A stretch of 64,000 nt of DNA from Gemmata palustris (lineage in GTDB: Bacteria > Planctomycetota > Planctomycetia > Gemmatales > Gemmataceae), in NCBI RefSeq assembly GCF_017939745.1, contig NZ_JAGKQQ010000001.1, forward strand, positions 6,401,299 through 6,465,298. Reading direction: 5' to 3'. This document shows positions 23,624 to 32,225 of this stretch, one piece after another. Under the pieces are notes generated by a model. The model saw only the letters and a program-made list of their open reading frames with translations. It made no database searches and was not told the DNA's origin. The position numbers and the translations under genes are program-made. How positions within the stretch are numbered: the stretch's first letter is position 1; each line of letters opens with the position of its first letter.

Positions 23624-24784
23624 ATGAAGTTCGGGCGACAGGTCGCGCTCGCGACCATGATGATGGTTCTCGGCATGTCCGCCGTTACGGTCGGCGGCGC
23701 GCAGGAGAAGAAGGAGCAGCCCAAAGAGAAACAGAAGGGCGGCGCCAAGCAGAAGACCTGGGACGAAGTCGCGGACGCGGGGGTCGCGTACCTCAAGACC
23801 ACACAGGCCGAAGACGGCACGTGGAGCAAGACGAGTCACCCGGGCATCACCGCCGTCGTGCTGACGGGCCTGTTCAAGAGCGGCAAGGCGACCGCGGACG
23901 ATGCGTTCGCGGCGAAGGGGCTGAAGTTCGTCGAGACGCTCGTGGACGAGAAAGAGGGCCACATCGCGGCCGGCGAGAACCTGCGCCACAAGTTCTACAC
24001 GACGAGCGTGAACCTCCAGGCGCTCAAGGCGTCCGGCTCCAAGAAGTACGACAAGGTGATCGCGGACGCGGTCACGTACTTCAAGAAGGGCCAGGTCGGT
24101 TCGGCCGACGGCAAGAAGGAGGATGACTCGAACTACGGCGGCTTCGGGTACGGCCCGGGCACGCGCGGCGACATGTCGAACACGCACTTCGTTCTCGATT
24201 CGCTCGTCGCGGCCAATGTTCCGAAGGACGACGAGGTCTACAAGAAGACGCTCGTGTTCGTGAGCCGGTCCCAGAACCTGGAGAGCGAAGCCAACAAGTT
24301 GCCGTGGGCCGGGAAGATCAACGACGGCAGCTTCATCTACGTCAACGGCTCCGCACCCGGCGGGACCGCCGCCGCGGACGCCGCGCGCCCGGGCTACGGC
24401 AGTATGACGTATGCCGGGCTCAAGAGCCTCGCGATCTGCGGCGTGAGCAAGGACGACCCACGCCACAAGAAGGCGCTGGAGTGGGTGGCCAAGAACTACT
24501 CCGTGGACCTCAACCCGGGTCGCGCGGAAGGGGCCGGCGGACAGGGTTACTACTACTACCTCGTCGCGATGGCCCGGTGCTTCCACACGCTCGGCGTCGA
24601 TGAGGTGGTGGACGCGGCCGGGAAGAAGCACGACTGGCGCGCCGAGATCACCCGCGCGCTCACGTTCCGGCAGCGCAAGGACGGCAGTTGGGGCAACGAC
24701 TTCACCACCTGGATGGAAGGCGATCCGAACCTCGATACGGCCTTCGCGCTGATAGCGCTGAGTTACACGAAGCCCAAAAAATAA
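23624..24784 (+). CDS. Exported prenyltransferase/squalene-oxidase repeat protein
   Basis: 386 residues. A signal peptide (MKFGRQVALATMMMVLGMSA) is followed by a Lys/Glu linker. The rest shows alpha-alpha toroid repeats of the squalene cyclase/prenyltransferase superfamily: VAYLKTTQAEDGTW, GGFGYGPGTRGDMSNTHFVL, GYGSMTYAGLKSLAICGVS, GGQGYYYYLVAMARCFHTLG and LTFRQRKDGSWGND, with the QxxDGxW-type ends. Being exported, it is unlikely to cyclise squalene; such secreted versions are common in planctomycetes and may bind or modify a polymer. The catalytic DxDD motif is not present. It is preceded by a terminator, so it starts a new transcript. Confidence 0.85.
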   Translation: MKFGRQVALATMMMVLGMSAVTVGGAQEKKEQPKEKQKGGAKQKTWDEVADAGVAYLKTTQAEDGTWSKTSHPGITAVVLTGLFKSGKATADDAFAAKGLKFVETLVDEKEGHIAAGENLRHKFYTTSVNLQALKASGSKKYDKVIADAVTYFKKGQVGSADGKKEDDSNYGGFGYGPGTRGDMSNTHFVLDSLVAANVPKDDEVYKKTLVFVSRSQNLESEANKLPWAGKINDGSFIYVNGSAPGGTAAADAARPGYGSMTYAGLKSLAICGVSKDDPRHKKALEWVAKNYSVDLNPGRAEGAGGQGYYYYLVAMARCFHTLGVDEVVDAAGKKHDWRAEITRALTFRQRKDGSWGNDFTTWMEGDPNLDTAFALIALSYTKPKK

Positions 24785-24948
24785 TCGCCCCGGTTATCAA
24801 TCTGTAATGCGGTCGTCTTGTCATCCGGAACAGACGGTTGGCGTGGCGATCGCATTACCTAGAATCTCTCACACCCCACAAAGCGCGAACCGTTCATCTG
24901 CCAAACTGCTCGCAATGCGCTGCTGATAATCACCTTTGGAGACGCCCC

Positions 24949-26058
24949 GTGCCCACGAAGAAAAGGATCGGCTTCACGCTGATCGAATTGCTAGTTGTTA
25001 TCGCCATCATCGCTATTCTCATCGGCCTGTTGTTGCCCGCGGTTCAGAAGGTGCGCGAAGCCGCCGCGCGCATGAAGTGCCAAAACAACCTCAAGCAGAT
25101 CGGCCTCGGCGTTCACATGTACGACCAGACCCAGGGGGTGCTGCCGAACATGAGCTTTTGCGGCGGCGGCTGCGAGGACACTAACCCGGGCATGCAGAAC
25201 ATCTTTTTCCGCTTTCGCCACTACCCGGTGGCCTTCGAGCTGCTGCCCTACGTCGAGCAGGACAATCTCTACAAGCAGTTCAACCTCAACAAGTCCGGGA
25301 CCGACAACACGACCCCCGGGATCGCTGGCGGTCAGACCAACCTCCAATTGTCTTCTCAACCCTTGAGCGTCTTCCTTTGCCCGTCCATGCCGGCCCCGGT
25401 CAACCCCGTATTCGCCGGCTACGCGAGCTACGGGTGGAACCGCGGCAACAGCGACGTCCGCTCCCCCGCCCAGTCCGGCGACATCTTCAAACCGGGGCAG
25501 GCATACGGGTTCACACCCTCCGACGGGGTGTTCATCTCGGCGATGGACGCCGGCCTGAGTTACGACGGCGGCGTGGCGCTGGCAGCCAAGCACACCGCCG
25601 ACCCGACCTGGTGGCAACCCCCCAACACGTACAAGATCAAGCTCCAAAGCATCACCGACGGGCTGTCCAACACGATTGCCGCGGGCGACATGCACAACAT
25701 CCTCAAGGGTTACACCACGACGACCGTGAACAGTGTGTCCATCGGCACCACGGCGGTGGAGTCGGGAGGCCCGATCGCCTGGGGAGCCAGCGGCGGCGAC
25801 TACTACAGCGAGGGGCGCACCACGGTGCCGATGAACACGCTCACCGGACCGTACTACAGCCGGAGCATCACGGACCCGGCCGCGCTGCACGACATCCTCT
25901 TCAAGAGCCCGATTTACTCGTTCCGGAGCACGCACACCGGTGGGTGCAACTTCCTGTTGTGCGATGGATCGGTGAAGTTCATCACCCAGTCCATCAACAT
26001 GACCACCTACATGGCGCTCGGCAGCCGCAACGGGGGCGAGGTGATCGGTGACTACTAG
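24949..26058 (+). CDS. DUF1559 pilin-like protein (module 1)
   Basis: 369 residues from the GTG at 24949, with GGAG 8 bp upstream. The N-terminus is a type IV pilin-like leader: a short basic segment, then [20 protein letters not shown], to be cut after Gly by a prepilin peptidase and methylated on Phe. Next comes the DUF1559 block [20 protein letters not shown]. The C-terminus has the family H-X9-DG motif ([19 protein letters not shown]). These proteins are greatly expanded in planctomycetes and are thought to form pseudopilus or surface structures. The two following lipoprotein genes are in the same operon; the next one overlaps this stop by 11 bp. Confidence 0.93.
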   Translation: MPTKKRIGFTLIELLVVIAIIAILIGLLLPAVQKVREAAARMKCQNNLKQIGLGVHMYDQTQGVLPNMSFCGGGCEDTNPGMQNIFFRFRHYPVAFELLPYVEQDNLYKQFNLNKSGTDNTTPGIAGGQTNLQLSSQPLSVFLCPSMPAPVNPVFAGYASYGWNRGNSDVRSPAQSGDIFKPGQAYGFTPSDGVFISAMDAGLSYDGGVALAAKHTADPTWWQPPNTYKIKLQSITDGLSNTIAAGDMHNILKGYTTTTVNSVSIGTTAVESGGPIAWGASGGDYYSEGRTTVPMNTLTGPYYSRSITDPAALHDILFKSPIYSFRSTHTGGCNFLLCDGSVKFITQSINMTTYMALGSRNGGEVIGDY

Positions 26059-26467
26059 TCGCGCACTGGTCGCCCTGGTCTGCGCGGCGGTGGCCGGGTG
26101 CGGCGGGGGGCTGTCGGCCCCGACCACCGCCCCGGTGTCCGGTACGGTGCAGTTTAGGGGCAAGCCGGCCGTCGGGGTGAAGGTGACGTTCCACCCCAAG
26201 TTCGACATGGGGTCCGTCAAGTTCACACCGAACGGGCTGACCGACAAGGACGGCCGGTTCACCCTGAACACCGCGGCGCCGGGCGACGGCGCACCGCCGG
26301 GCGAGTACGCGGTGACGTTCGAGTTGCCCCGCGTGACCGCGGACCAGCGCGGGTTGGACACCGAGGTGGACGTGTGGAAGGGGAAGTATTCCGACCCGGA
26401 GAAGAGTACCTTCAAGGTGACCGTCCAGAAGGGCGATAACGCCCTCGAAACCTTTAAACTCGACTGA
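26048..26467 (+). CDS. Lipoprotein with carboxypeptidase-regulatory-like beta domain
   Basis: 139 residues from the GTG at 26048, inside the end of the DUF1559 gene, suggesting translational coupling. Lipobox VAGC follows a short hydrophobic stretch. The remainder has a beta-sandwich look: [40 protein letters not shown] and [11 protein letters not shown], the pattern of transthyretin-like or carboxypeptidase-regulatory domains in planctomycete lipoproteins. It is probably an outer-leaflet or periplasmic lipoprotein that interacts with the DUF1559 product; this is inferred from the recurrent pairing. Confidence 0.8.
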   Translation: MTTSRALVALVCAAVAGCGGGLSAPTTAPVSGTVQFRGKPAVGVKVTFHPKFDMGSVKFTPNGLTDKDGRFTLNTAAPGDGAPPGEYAVTFELPRVTADQRGLDTEVDVWKGKYSDPEKSTFKVTVQKGDNALETFKLD

Positions 26468-26475
26468 CGCCCGCC

Positions 26476-26997
26476 ATGCGCCCCTTCCTGTTGTTTGTCC
26501 TCGCAGCTCTCGCCGGGTGCGGTCAACCGACCGCGCCCGCGATCGCCCTGTACCCGGTAGAAGGCCAGTTGGTCGTCAGCGGCATTCCGGCGGTGAACGC
26601 GCAGGTCGCGCTCCACCCGATCGGTGAACCGACATCAAGCTATCACCCGGTTGGCACGACCGGGGCGGACGGGCGGTTCCGCCTCACGACGCGCACGACC
26701 GGGGACGGCGCGCCGGCCGGGGAGTACGTCGTCACGGTCATCTGGACCAACCACGAGTTGTTCGGCGGCGACTGCCCGTGCGGTGCCGACCCGACACAGC
26801 ACGACCGCCTCTGCGGGGCTTACGCCGATCCCGCAACGTCGCGACTCCGCGCGACGATTCGAGCTCAGCACAACGAGATCGCGCTCGAGGCGACGGTGGG
26901 GGCGGGCGGGCGCGGGTGGAACTTACCCCGGTTGCAGGACGCCGGTAAGAAAAGCGACCGACCCGCGCCGACCGAACGTGATCGCGGACGGCCGTAA
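26476..26997 (+). CDS. Lipoprotein with carboxypeptidase-regulatory-like beta domain, second copy
   Basis: 173 residues. MRPFLLFVLAALAGC is a short lipoprotein signal with lipobox LAGC. The core, VEGQLVVSGIPAVNAQVALH then GADGRFRLTTRTTGDGAPAG and EYVVTVIWT, parallels the preceding lipoprotein, so the two are diverged paralogues. It adds a Cys-containing loop (GDCPCGADPTQHDRLCG) and a polar C-terminal tail. It is the last gene of the DUF1559 operon, 8 bp after the previous stop. No enzyme motif is present. Confidence 0.8.
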   Translation: MRPFLLFVLAALAGCGQPTAPAIALYPVEGQLVVSGIPAVNAQVALHPIGEPTSSYHPVGTTGADGRFRLTTRTTGDGAPAGEYVVTVIWTNHELFGGDCPCGADPTQHDRLCGAYADPATSRLRATIRAQHNEIALEATVGAGGRGWNLPRLQDAGKKSDRPAPTERDRGRP

Positions 26998-27193
26998 CAC
27001 GCGCGCCGGGAGCACTTTCGCTCGATCATTTCATTGAGATTCACGCAGTCGCACGCGGTCGGAACATTCCGCACATTCCGATTGCGATCTTCGATCGCAC
27101 AAGCTAATATCCTAGGTTAGCTACAAGCCGTGCTGCCTGCTTTCTCACACCTGCCTCCCTTCCCACCTGTCTGCTCTCCTATCGGAGCCTCTC

Positions 27194-28483
27194 ATGTTGA
27201 CCTTCTGGGGCGAACGTCAGCGGTACTGTGACAACATCAACCGTCGGAACTTCCTCCAACTCGGAGCGTTCGGGGCCGGGCTGACGCTCGCCGACGTGCT
27301 CCGACTCAAGGCCGCGCAAGACCCCAGTGCCACAAAGTCCACGCCGCAAAAAGCGGCGATCATGATCTACCTGCCGGGCGGCCCGTCGCACATGGATATG
27401 TACGACCTCAAGCCCGAAGCCCCGATGGAGTTCCGCGGCGAGTTCAAGCCCATTCGGACCAACGTGCCCGGTGTGCAGATCTGCGAACACATGCCGCTGC
27501 AAGCCCGCATGTGGGACAAGCTCGCCTGCGTTCGCTCCCTGATTTCCACCGAGGAACACAGCGACTCGCTCGTGAGCACCGGCTACAGCGAGAGCACCAA
27601 CCGTATCGCGTCGCACCCGGCGTTCGGCTCCGTGATCTCGAAGTTGCGCAGCGACGGCAACAACGACGTTCCCCCGTTCGTCAGCCTCCGCGGGGGCGGC
27701 AGCCCGGGCACCGAACCGGGGTACCTCGGCGTCGGGCACCGGCCGTTCACCCCGAGCGGCGCCGGGATGGAAAACCTCCGGCTCGCCAACGGCGTGAACG
27801 TGAACCGCATGGACGACCGCAAAGACCTGCTCGGCAAGTTCGACACCGCGCGGCGCGAGATCGACGCGACCGGCACCATGAAGGGCATGGACTCGTTCGC
27901 CGGTCGCGCGTTCGACATGATCTCGTCCGGGATCGTCCGCAAGGCTCTCGATCTCAAAAACGAAGACCCGAAGACCCGCGACCGGTACAAGGGGGTCGAA
28001 CAGTTCCTGACCGCGCGCCGGCTCGTCGAAGCGGGCGTCGGGTGCGTCACGCTGAGTTACGGCGGGTGGGACACGCACACGAGTAACTTCAAAGAACTGA
28101 AGCGGATGCTCCCGGAACTCGACCGCGGGATCGCGAACCTCATCAACGACCTGCACGACCGCGGGATGCAGGACGACGTGGTGACCGTGGTGTGGGGCGA
28201 GTTCGGCCGCACCCCGAAGATCAACAACTCGGACGCGGGCCGCGACCACTGGGCGCCCGTGATGAGCGCGATGATTGCGGGCGGCGGCCTCAAGATGGGC
28301 CAGGCGATCGGCAGCAGTTCCGCGAAGGGTGAGTACCCGAAAGAGCGGCCGTACAAGGTGCCGCACCTGCTCAGCACGATTTACGGTGCGATGGGCATCG
28401 ATGCGGGCTACACCTTCCCGAACGGCGCCGGTCGGCCGATGTACATTCTCGATGACCGCAACAAGGTCGAAGAACTGATCTGA
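27194..28483 (+). CDS. DUF1501 protein with Tat-type signal
   Basis: 429 residues. The N-terminus has a twin-arginine motif (NRRNFLQLGAFGAGLT, Arg17-Arg18), as in most DUF1501 proteins. The body shows family motifs: IMIYLPGGPSHMDMYDLKPE, ACVRSLISTEEHSDSL, GYLGVGHRPF, VVWGEFGRTPKINNSDAGRD followed by HW, and a C-terminal YILDDRNKVEELI. The fold is related to the alkaline phosphatase/sulfatase superfamily. In planctomycetes DUF1501 genes usually sit next to a DUF1549/DUF1553 cytochrome-like gene; none is here. The hydrolytic substrate is unknown. Confidence 0.93.
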   Translation: MLTFWGERQRYCDNINRRNFLQLGAFGAGLTLADVLRLKAAQDPSATKSTPQKAAIMIYLPGGPSHMDMYDLKPEAPMEFRGEFKPIRTNVPGVQICEHMPLQARMWDKLACVRSLISTEEHSDSLVSTGYSESTNRIASHPAFGSVISKLRSDGNNDVPPFVSLRGGGSPGTEPGYLGVGHRPFTPSGAGMENLRLANGVNVNRMDDRKDLLGKFDTARREIDATGTMKGMDSFAGRAFDMISSGIVRKALDLKNEDPKTRDRYKGVEQFLTARRLVEAGVGCVTLSYGGWDTHTSNFKELKRMLPELDRGIANLINDLHDRGMQDDVVTVVWGEFGRTPKINNSDAGRDHWAPVMSAMIAGGGLKMGQAIGSSSAKGEYPKERPYKVPHLLSTIYGAMGIDAGYTFPNGAGRPMYILDDRNKVEELI

Positions 28484-28507
28484 GCAAGCAACCATTGCCA
28501 ACAACGG

Positions 28508-28533
28508 AACCGGGAGCCACGTGGCTCCCGGTT
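28508..28533. terminator. Perfect 26-bp palindrome between convergent genes
   Basis: Arm AACCGGGAGCCAC with its exact complement and no spacer. It starts 25 bp after the DUF1501 stop and 14 bp beyond the end of the convergent minus gene. No strong T-run on either side, so it is a bidirectional terminator candidate. Confidence 0.6.
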
Positions 28534-28546
28534 CGCGTTTCGGACG

Positions 28547-28888
28547 TCATCCCTTCGTGGGGCCGAGCGCGATGCTCTCTCCACGCGAGTCGGTCAGGGC
28601 CGTTGCTACGCGCACTTCAAACGTCGTCGCGTAACTAAACGGCGCTTCACGCGACCACAAATTCGGCTCCGGGATCACGCACCGCAGTGATACCACGTTG
28701 TCGCGTGTATCTGTGATCGTAAAGAGGTAGGCGACTTCGATGGTCGAGATGGTTTCGCACCGCGGGCCGATCGCGCGCCCGCTCACTTCGCACTTCGATG
28801 CGGGTCCGCTCAGTTCGACGTGAAAGAGGATCTCCGCCGCGGCCTGGGTGCAGCGAACCGGTTGCGTGCGAATCGAAACGATCTTCAT
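28547..28888 (-). CDS. Hypothetical protein coupled to queA
   Basis: 113 residues from the ATG at 28888, which shares its A with the TGA stop of queA, so translation is probably coupled. The chain is beta-rich and without signal peptide (RTQPVRCTQAAAEILFHVEL; IEVAYLFTITDTRDNVVSLR). PEPNLWSREAPFSYATTFEV resembles the immunoglobulin-like domain of glycoside hydrolase family 2 (PxLWxxxxPxLY), so an Ig-like beta-sandwich is a fair guess. No catalytic residues. A link to queuosine synthesis is suggested only by position. Confidence 0.6.
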   Translation of the reverse strand: MKIVSIRTQPVRCTQAAAEILFHVELSGPASKCEVSGRAIGPRCETISTIEVAYLFTITDTRDNVVSLRCVIPEPNLWSREAPFSYATTFEVRVATALTDSRGESIALGPTKG

Positions 28889-29916
28889 CACAGCACCAGC
28901 ATCGCGTCGCCGTAACTGAAGAATCGGTACTCGTTCGCGACGGCTTCGGAATAGGCCCGTTGCAACAGGTCGCCGCCCGCGAGCGCGCCAACGAGCAGCA
29001 GGAGCGTGGTTCGCGGCAGGTGGAAGTTGGTCACGATCGCGTCCACCGCGCGGAACTCGAACGGTTCGTGAATAAACAGGTTCGTTTCGCCACTAAATGG
29101 GCGAAGTACTCCCGACCGGGCGGCGGTCTCCAGCGTGCGGGTCGTGGTGGTGCCGACTGCGACCACGCGCCCGCCCTTCTCCTTCGTCACGCGGACGGCA
29201 TCAACGACGTCCTGCGTCACCGCGCACCACTCGCTGTGAATCACGTGCTTCGTCGGGTCGTCTTCTTTTACCGGTGCGAACGTACCCAGGCCGACGTGCA
29301 AAGTTACACGCGCCGTGCCGATGTCCTTCGCCGTAAGTCGGTCGAAAAGCGCGGGTGTGAAATGCAATCCTGCCGTTGGTGCTGCGACCGAGCCGATGGC
29401 ATTTGCATTGGCGTAGACGGTCTGGTAGCGCTCGCGGTCGGCGGCTTCTTCGCGGCCCTTGCGAATGTACGGCGGCAGCGGGATGTGCCCGTAGCGCCCG
29501 AGCAGTTCCGGGGGCGTGCCCTCCTGGTCGGGCCGCATGAGCCAGTGGCGCTCGGCCGTTCGCCCGCAGAGCACGAGGCGCAAGTTCGTGTCCGTCACGA
29601 ACGCGGTGCCGATTTCGGGATAGCCGCGGGTCTGCGCGAGCATCTCCCACGAACCGTCTTCGACCGTGCGAAGGAACAAGCCCTCCCACTTCCCGCCGGT
29701 CGATTCGCGCCGACCGATGACGCGCGCGGGAAGTACGCGCGTGTCGTTGAGCACGACGAGGTCGCCGGGGCCGAGTAAGTCGGGTAGTTCGCGGAACGTG
29801 TGGTGCGCGAGTGAGTTTGTTGCGCGGTGGGCAACGAGCAGCCGGGCCGAGTCGCGCTCGGCCGCCGGGTGCTGCGCGATCAAGTGTTCGGGCAGGTGGT
29901 AATCGAAGAAGGGCAC
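28888..29916 (-). CDS. queA: S-adenosylmethionine:tRNA ribosyltransferase-isomerase
   Basis: 342 residues, the usual length. QueA transfers and rearranges the ribosyl part of SAM onto preQ1 in the anticodon of tRNAs, giving epoxyqueuosine. Family segments are plain: MPFFDYHLPEHLIAQHPAAE, GDLVVLNDTRVLPARVIGRR, YGHIPLPPYIRKG, RYQTVYANANAIGSVAAPTA followed by GLHF, THVGLGTF-like LHVGLGTFAPVK, and NFHLPRTTLLLLVGALAGGD. Other que genes are not in the window. The ORF is intact and the next gene starts at its stop codon. Confidence 0.96.
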   Translation of the reverse strand: MPFFDYHLPEHLIAQHPAAERDSARLLVAHRATNSLAHHTFRELPDLLGPGDLVVLNDTRVLPARVIGRRESTGGKWEGLFLRTVEDGSWEMLAQTRGYPEIGTAFVTDTNLRLVLCGRTAERHWLMRPDQEGTPPELLGRYGHIPLPPYIRKGREEAADRERYQTVYANANAIGSVAAPTAGLHFTPALFDRLTAKDIGTARVTLHVGLGTFAPVKEDDPTKHVIHSEWCAVTQDVVDAVRVTKEKGGRVVAVGTTTTRTLETAARSGVLRPFSGETNLFIHEPFEFRAVDAIVTNFHLPRTTLLLLVGALAGGDLLQRAYSEAVANEYRFFSYGDAMLVL

Positions 29917-29928
29917 GGAAGGTTCCGG

Positions 29929-29975
29929 TTCCGAGTTTCGAGTCCCCGTTTCCGATTGGAACTCGAAACTCGGAA
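29929..29975. repeat. Inverted repeat with 15-bp perfect arms
   Basis: TTCCGAGTTTCGAGT at 29929-29943 is exactly complementary to 29961-29975, with a 17-nt loop that itself holds TTTCCGATTGGAA. It lies between the stop of the secreted protein gene (29984) and the start of queA (29916). It may end the first transcript, but there is no T-run after it; repeat or hairpin of unknown role. Confidence 0.65.
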
Positions 29976-29983
29976 TTAAAGGC

Positions 29984-30517
29984 TTATTTGAAGTTCTTCA
30001 GCCACTCGTCGAATTCTTTCTTGTGCTTCTCGACGGTCTTCGCCGGCCCGAGGAGGGTGAGCGAGTACACCGCGTCCTTGCCCTCGAAAATGACGTAAAT
30101 CTGGCGGTAGTTTTCGACCTTCGTGATCTTCGCGTTCGGGTCGAACGGCGGGAACTTCTTGAGGAGGGTGCCGGTGATGTCCTGGTACGTGGCCTCTTGC
30201 TTGCCGATCTTGATCTTGGCAACGGCCGGCTTCTTGTCCGCGGCCAGCTCGAACTTTTTGACCTGGCGGTCGAGGTTCGCGTCCACGGTGCCGCCACCGG
30301 GCGAGGCGAAGAGTGCCAGTTCCGCGTCCTCGGGGTCGCCCTTTTCCTTGGCCAGTTTGAACTGTGCCAGTCGCATTTTGTTCGACGGGGTTTCTTCCTT
30401 CCACCCGGCCGGCGTGGTGGATTTGAGCCCGCCCCACTCGACCGCGACGCCCTTGTCTTCAGCGCCCGCAGCGCCGGCGAAGACCGCAGTCAATACGGAA
30501 GCGAACAGCATACGCAT
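29984..30517 (-). CDS. Exported hypothetical protein
   Basis: 177 residues from the ATG at 30517, giving the signal peptide MRMLFASVLTAVFAGAAGAE. The mature part (VEWGGLKSTTPAGWKEETPS, LALFASPGGGTVDANLDRQV, ITKVENYRQIYVIFEGKDAV, LLGPAKTVEKHKKEFDEWLK) looks like an alpha/beta periplasmic domain that I know from planctomycete hypothetical proteins, where the motif TPAGW is recurrent. No catalytic residues are evident. It is monocistronic or precedes queA, with an inverted repeat between them. Confidence 0.75.
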   Translation of the reverse strand: MRMLFASVLTAVFAGAAGAEDKGVAVEWGGLKSTTPAGWKEETPSNKMRLAQFKLAKEKGDPEDAELALFASPGGGTVDANLDRQVKKFELAADKKPAVAKIKIGKQEATYQDITGTLLKKFPPFDPNAKITKVENYRQIYVIFEGKDAVYSLTLLGPAKTVEKHKKEFDEWLKNFK

Positions 30518-30666
30518 GGAGATGACCCTTCGGAAGGAACAGACTAGTTCCGACACCGGGGACATTCTACACCCGCCGCTCAGAAGTAGAACCCCATCGC
30601 TCGCATCCGTTGGTACTGCTCCGCGAGAGCTTCGGTAAGCTGGCGGTGAATGGGCTGAGTTCCGAA

Positions 30667-31041
30667 CTACGCGGACCGGTGCGCGCCGAGTGCGGGGCGT
30701 GCCCCCACCGCTCGCGGCATCGGGGCAATTTCCGCGGTATCCGGCTCGTCCCCGTCTTCGTTCGCGGCCGGCGGGATAGGTTTCGCCGAAGTGGGAACGG
30801 TGAACTCGTTCGGTTCGGTCGTATCGAACGGAACGCCGGTCACGCTGCTCGGCGCCGGATCGAGTAGAGCATCGGTGTCGGTCACTTCAACGACGTTCGC
30901 CAGCACCACCGGTTCCGCAGGTGCTTGGGCCGCCGACTCCGCGGGGTTCGCGTGAGGTGCGGGGTTCGCGAAGAACGCAAAGTGAACGATCGCGTACCCC
31001 AAAACGGCGCTCACCGCGCTAATTGCCACGACCATTCGCAT
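30667..31041 (-). CDS. Small membrane-anchored or exported Pro/Ala-rich protein
   Basis: 124 residues. MRMVVAISAVSAVLGYAIVH starts a hydrophobic segment that may be a signal anchor; GAGGAG stands 8 bp before the ATG. The rest is acidic, Pro/Ala/Asp/Glu-rich and probably disordered (DTDALLDPAPSSVTGVPFDT). No domain is recognised. It lies 70 bp before pxpC's stop side in the same direction, but no function links them. Confidence 0.55.
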   Translation of the reverse strand: MRMVVAISAVSAVLGYAIVHFAFFANPAPHANPAESAAQAPAEPVVLANVVEVTDTDALLDPAPSSVTGVPFDTTEPNEFTVPTSAKPIPPAANEDGDEPDTAEIAPMPRAVGARPALGAHRSA

Positions 31042-31111
31042 GGCGACTCCTCGTTACTGCCGCGGGACAACAAGCGCGGAGCAATAGCGGTGGGTGGGAA
31101 TTGGGGCAAGC

Positions 31112-32146
31112 TCAACCGATCACGGGTTGTCGCTCGGCGATGAGCAGCCGCGTGAGCCACTCTTGCAGGAACGCAGCGCGCGTCCGGGCCGCGCCTTCTG
31201 CTTCGTCGGATGACACACGCACGAACCGAATGCGGTCGTTTGGGCGGAGTTGGGCGAGTAGGTCGAGATCGGCGCGAATTACGTGTGCGATCTTCGGGTA
31301 CCCGCCAATGGTCTGACCGTCCACGCCGAGAACGATGGGCAACCCGTCGTTGGTGACTTGCACGGCTCCCGGGGCGACCGCCTCCGAAACGAGTTCGCCC
31401 GGCACGCGCGCGAGGGGCGCTCCTTTCAGGCGAAGGCCCATGCGGTTGCTCGCCGCCGATACTGCGTAGTCTTGTGCGAAGAAGGTATCGTCGGTGAACC
31501 AGCCGCGTTGCGGGCCATCAAGGACGCGGATTGGCAGACCTACCCCCCCGTCCCCCCTCCCTGAAGGGAAGGGGGAGAAAACTACCCGCTCGTTAACACT
31601 CGCGGTTCGCCCAGAGATGTCCGACACCTGCTCCCCCTTCCCTTCAGGGAGGGGGGACGGGGGGGTAGGTATCGCTTCACAGAACGGCAAACTGCGCGAC
31701 TCCGTGCGGCTCACCGCGCATCGAAGCACGTCGTCCACTCGAATCGGTTCGAGCGCTGATCGGCTGCCGAGAACTTCTGGCGCCTCGAAGCCCCCGGCGA
31801 CACACAAGTACGCTCGCGCGCCGGTGAGCGTTCCGCCCACGCGGAGCACGTCGCCCGGTTCGAGCGTGAACGTCGTGCCGGGCACCAGCGGGTTTCCGTT
31901 CAAGGTGCTCTGAAACGGCGCGCCGAAGATCACGCACGCAATCGAGTGAAGTGCCTCAACTACTGGCCCCGCAAACGCGACTTCGAGCGCGACCGCGTGA
32001 GGGGCGTTGCCTATAAGTGCGTTGCCCAAGGCGAGTGCCGCGCGGTCCGCCGCACCGCCCACGGGTACGCCGAGTGCCCGGCTGCGTTCACGGCCGAAAT
32101 CGACGAGCAGCGATTGCAACCCGGCTTCGCGAACGATCAGGCTCAT
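31112..32146 (-). CDS. pxpC: 5-oxoprolinase subunit C (biotin-dependent carboxylase-like), with in-frame repeat insertion
   Basis: 344 residues. PxpC with PxpB and PxpA cleaves 5-oxoproline to glutamate using ATP. Family segments: LQSLLVDFGRERSRALGVPV, ALALGNALIGNAPHAVALEV, GGFEAPEVLGSRS, then IRVLDGPQRGWFTDDTFFAQ and DYAVSAASNRMGLRLKGAPL, and near the end VTNDGLPIVLGVDGQTIGGY. Between them residues ~159-203 are foreign: PTPPSPLPEGKGE to FSPFPSGRGDGGVG, encoded by a 133-bp perfect inverted repeat (31538-31670). The insertion keeps the frame and falls in a linker, so the enzyme may still be active. pxpA lies upstream; pxpB is not in the window. Confidence 0.88.
   Translation of the reverse strand: MSLIVREAGLQSLLVDFGRERSRALGVPVGGAADRAALALGNALIGNAPHAVALEVAFAGPVVEALHSIACVIFGAPFQSTLNGNPLVPGTTFTLEPGDVLRVGGTLTGARAYLCVAGGFEAPEVLGSRSALEPIRVDDVLRCAVSRTESRSLPFCEAIPTPPSPLPEGKGEQVSDISGRTASVNERVVFSPFPSGRGDGGVGLPIRVLDGPQRGWFTDDTFFAQDYAVSAASNRMGLRLKGAPLARVPGELVSEAVAPGAVQVTNDGLPIVLGVDGQTIGGYPKIAHVIRADLDLLAQLRPNDRIRFVRVSSDEAEGAARTRAAFLQEWLTRLLIAERQPVIG
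31538..31670. repeat. Palindromic element inserted in frame in pxpC (40-bp perfect arms)
   Basis: 31538-31577 is the exact reverse complement of 31631-31670; the arms contain CTCCCTGAAGGGAAGGGGGA. The 53-nt spacer carries a further repeat (31582-31611). The whole stretch is translated in the pxpC frame without a stop codon, comparable in principle to the palindromic elements described inside Rickettsia genes. Confidence 0.9.
31582..31611. repeat. Palindromic repeat, family copy 3 (single arm, nested)
   Basis: This 30-bp sequence (starting CTACCCGCTCGTT, ending CGGTTCGCC) matches the arm at 10438 and the copy at 21666 with few changes. It lies in the spacer of the larger palindrome, so the two repeats have been combined: nested insertion or a composite element. 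Confidence 0.75.
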
Positions 32147-32149
32147 AAT

Positions 32150-32219
32150 CCTGGGATCGCGGGCGTCTCGCCCGCTTTTTGGATGAGGGGGAAGCGGGCA
32201 AGATGCCCGCGGTCCCAGG
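32150..32219. repeat. Palindromic element between pxpA and pxpC
   Basis: The halves CTGGGATCGCGGGCGTCTCG (32151 on) and CGGGCAAGATGCCCGCGGTC (32195 on, ending CCCAG) are imperfect inverted copies of about 28 bp around a short loop. The unit has small inner hairpins (GCGGGC / GCCCGC). It lies in the short gap between two genes of one operon and could affect expression of pxpC. One copy in the window. Confidence 0.7.
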
Positions 32220-32225
32220 GAAAAC

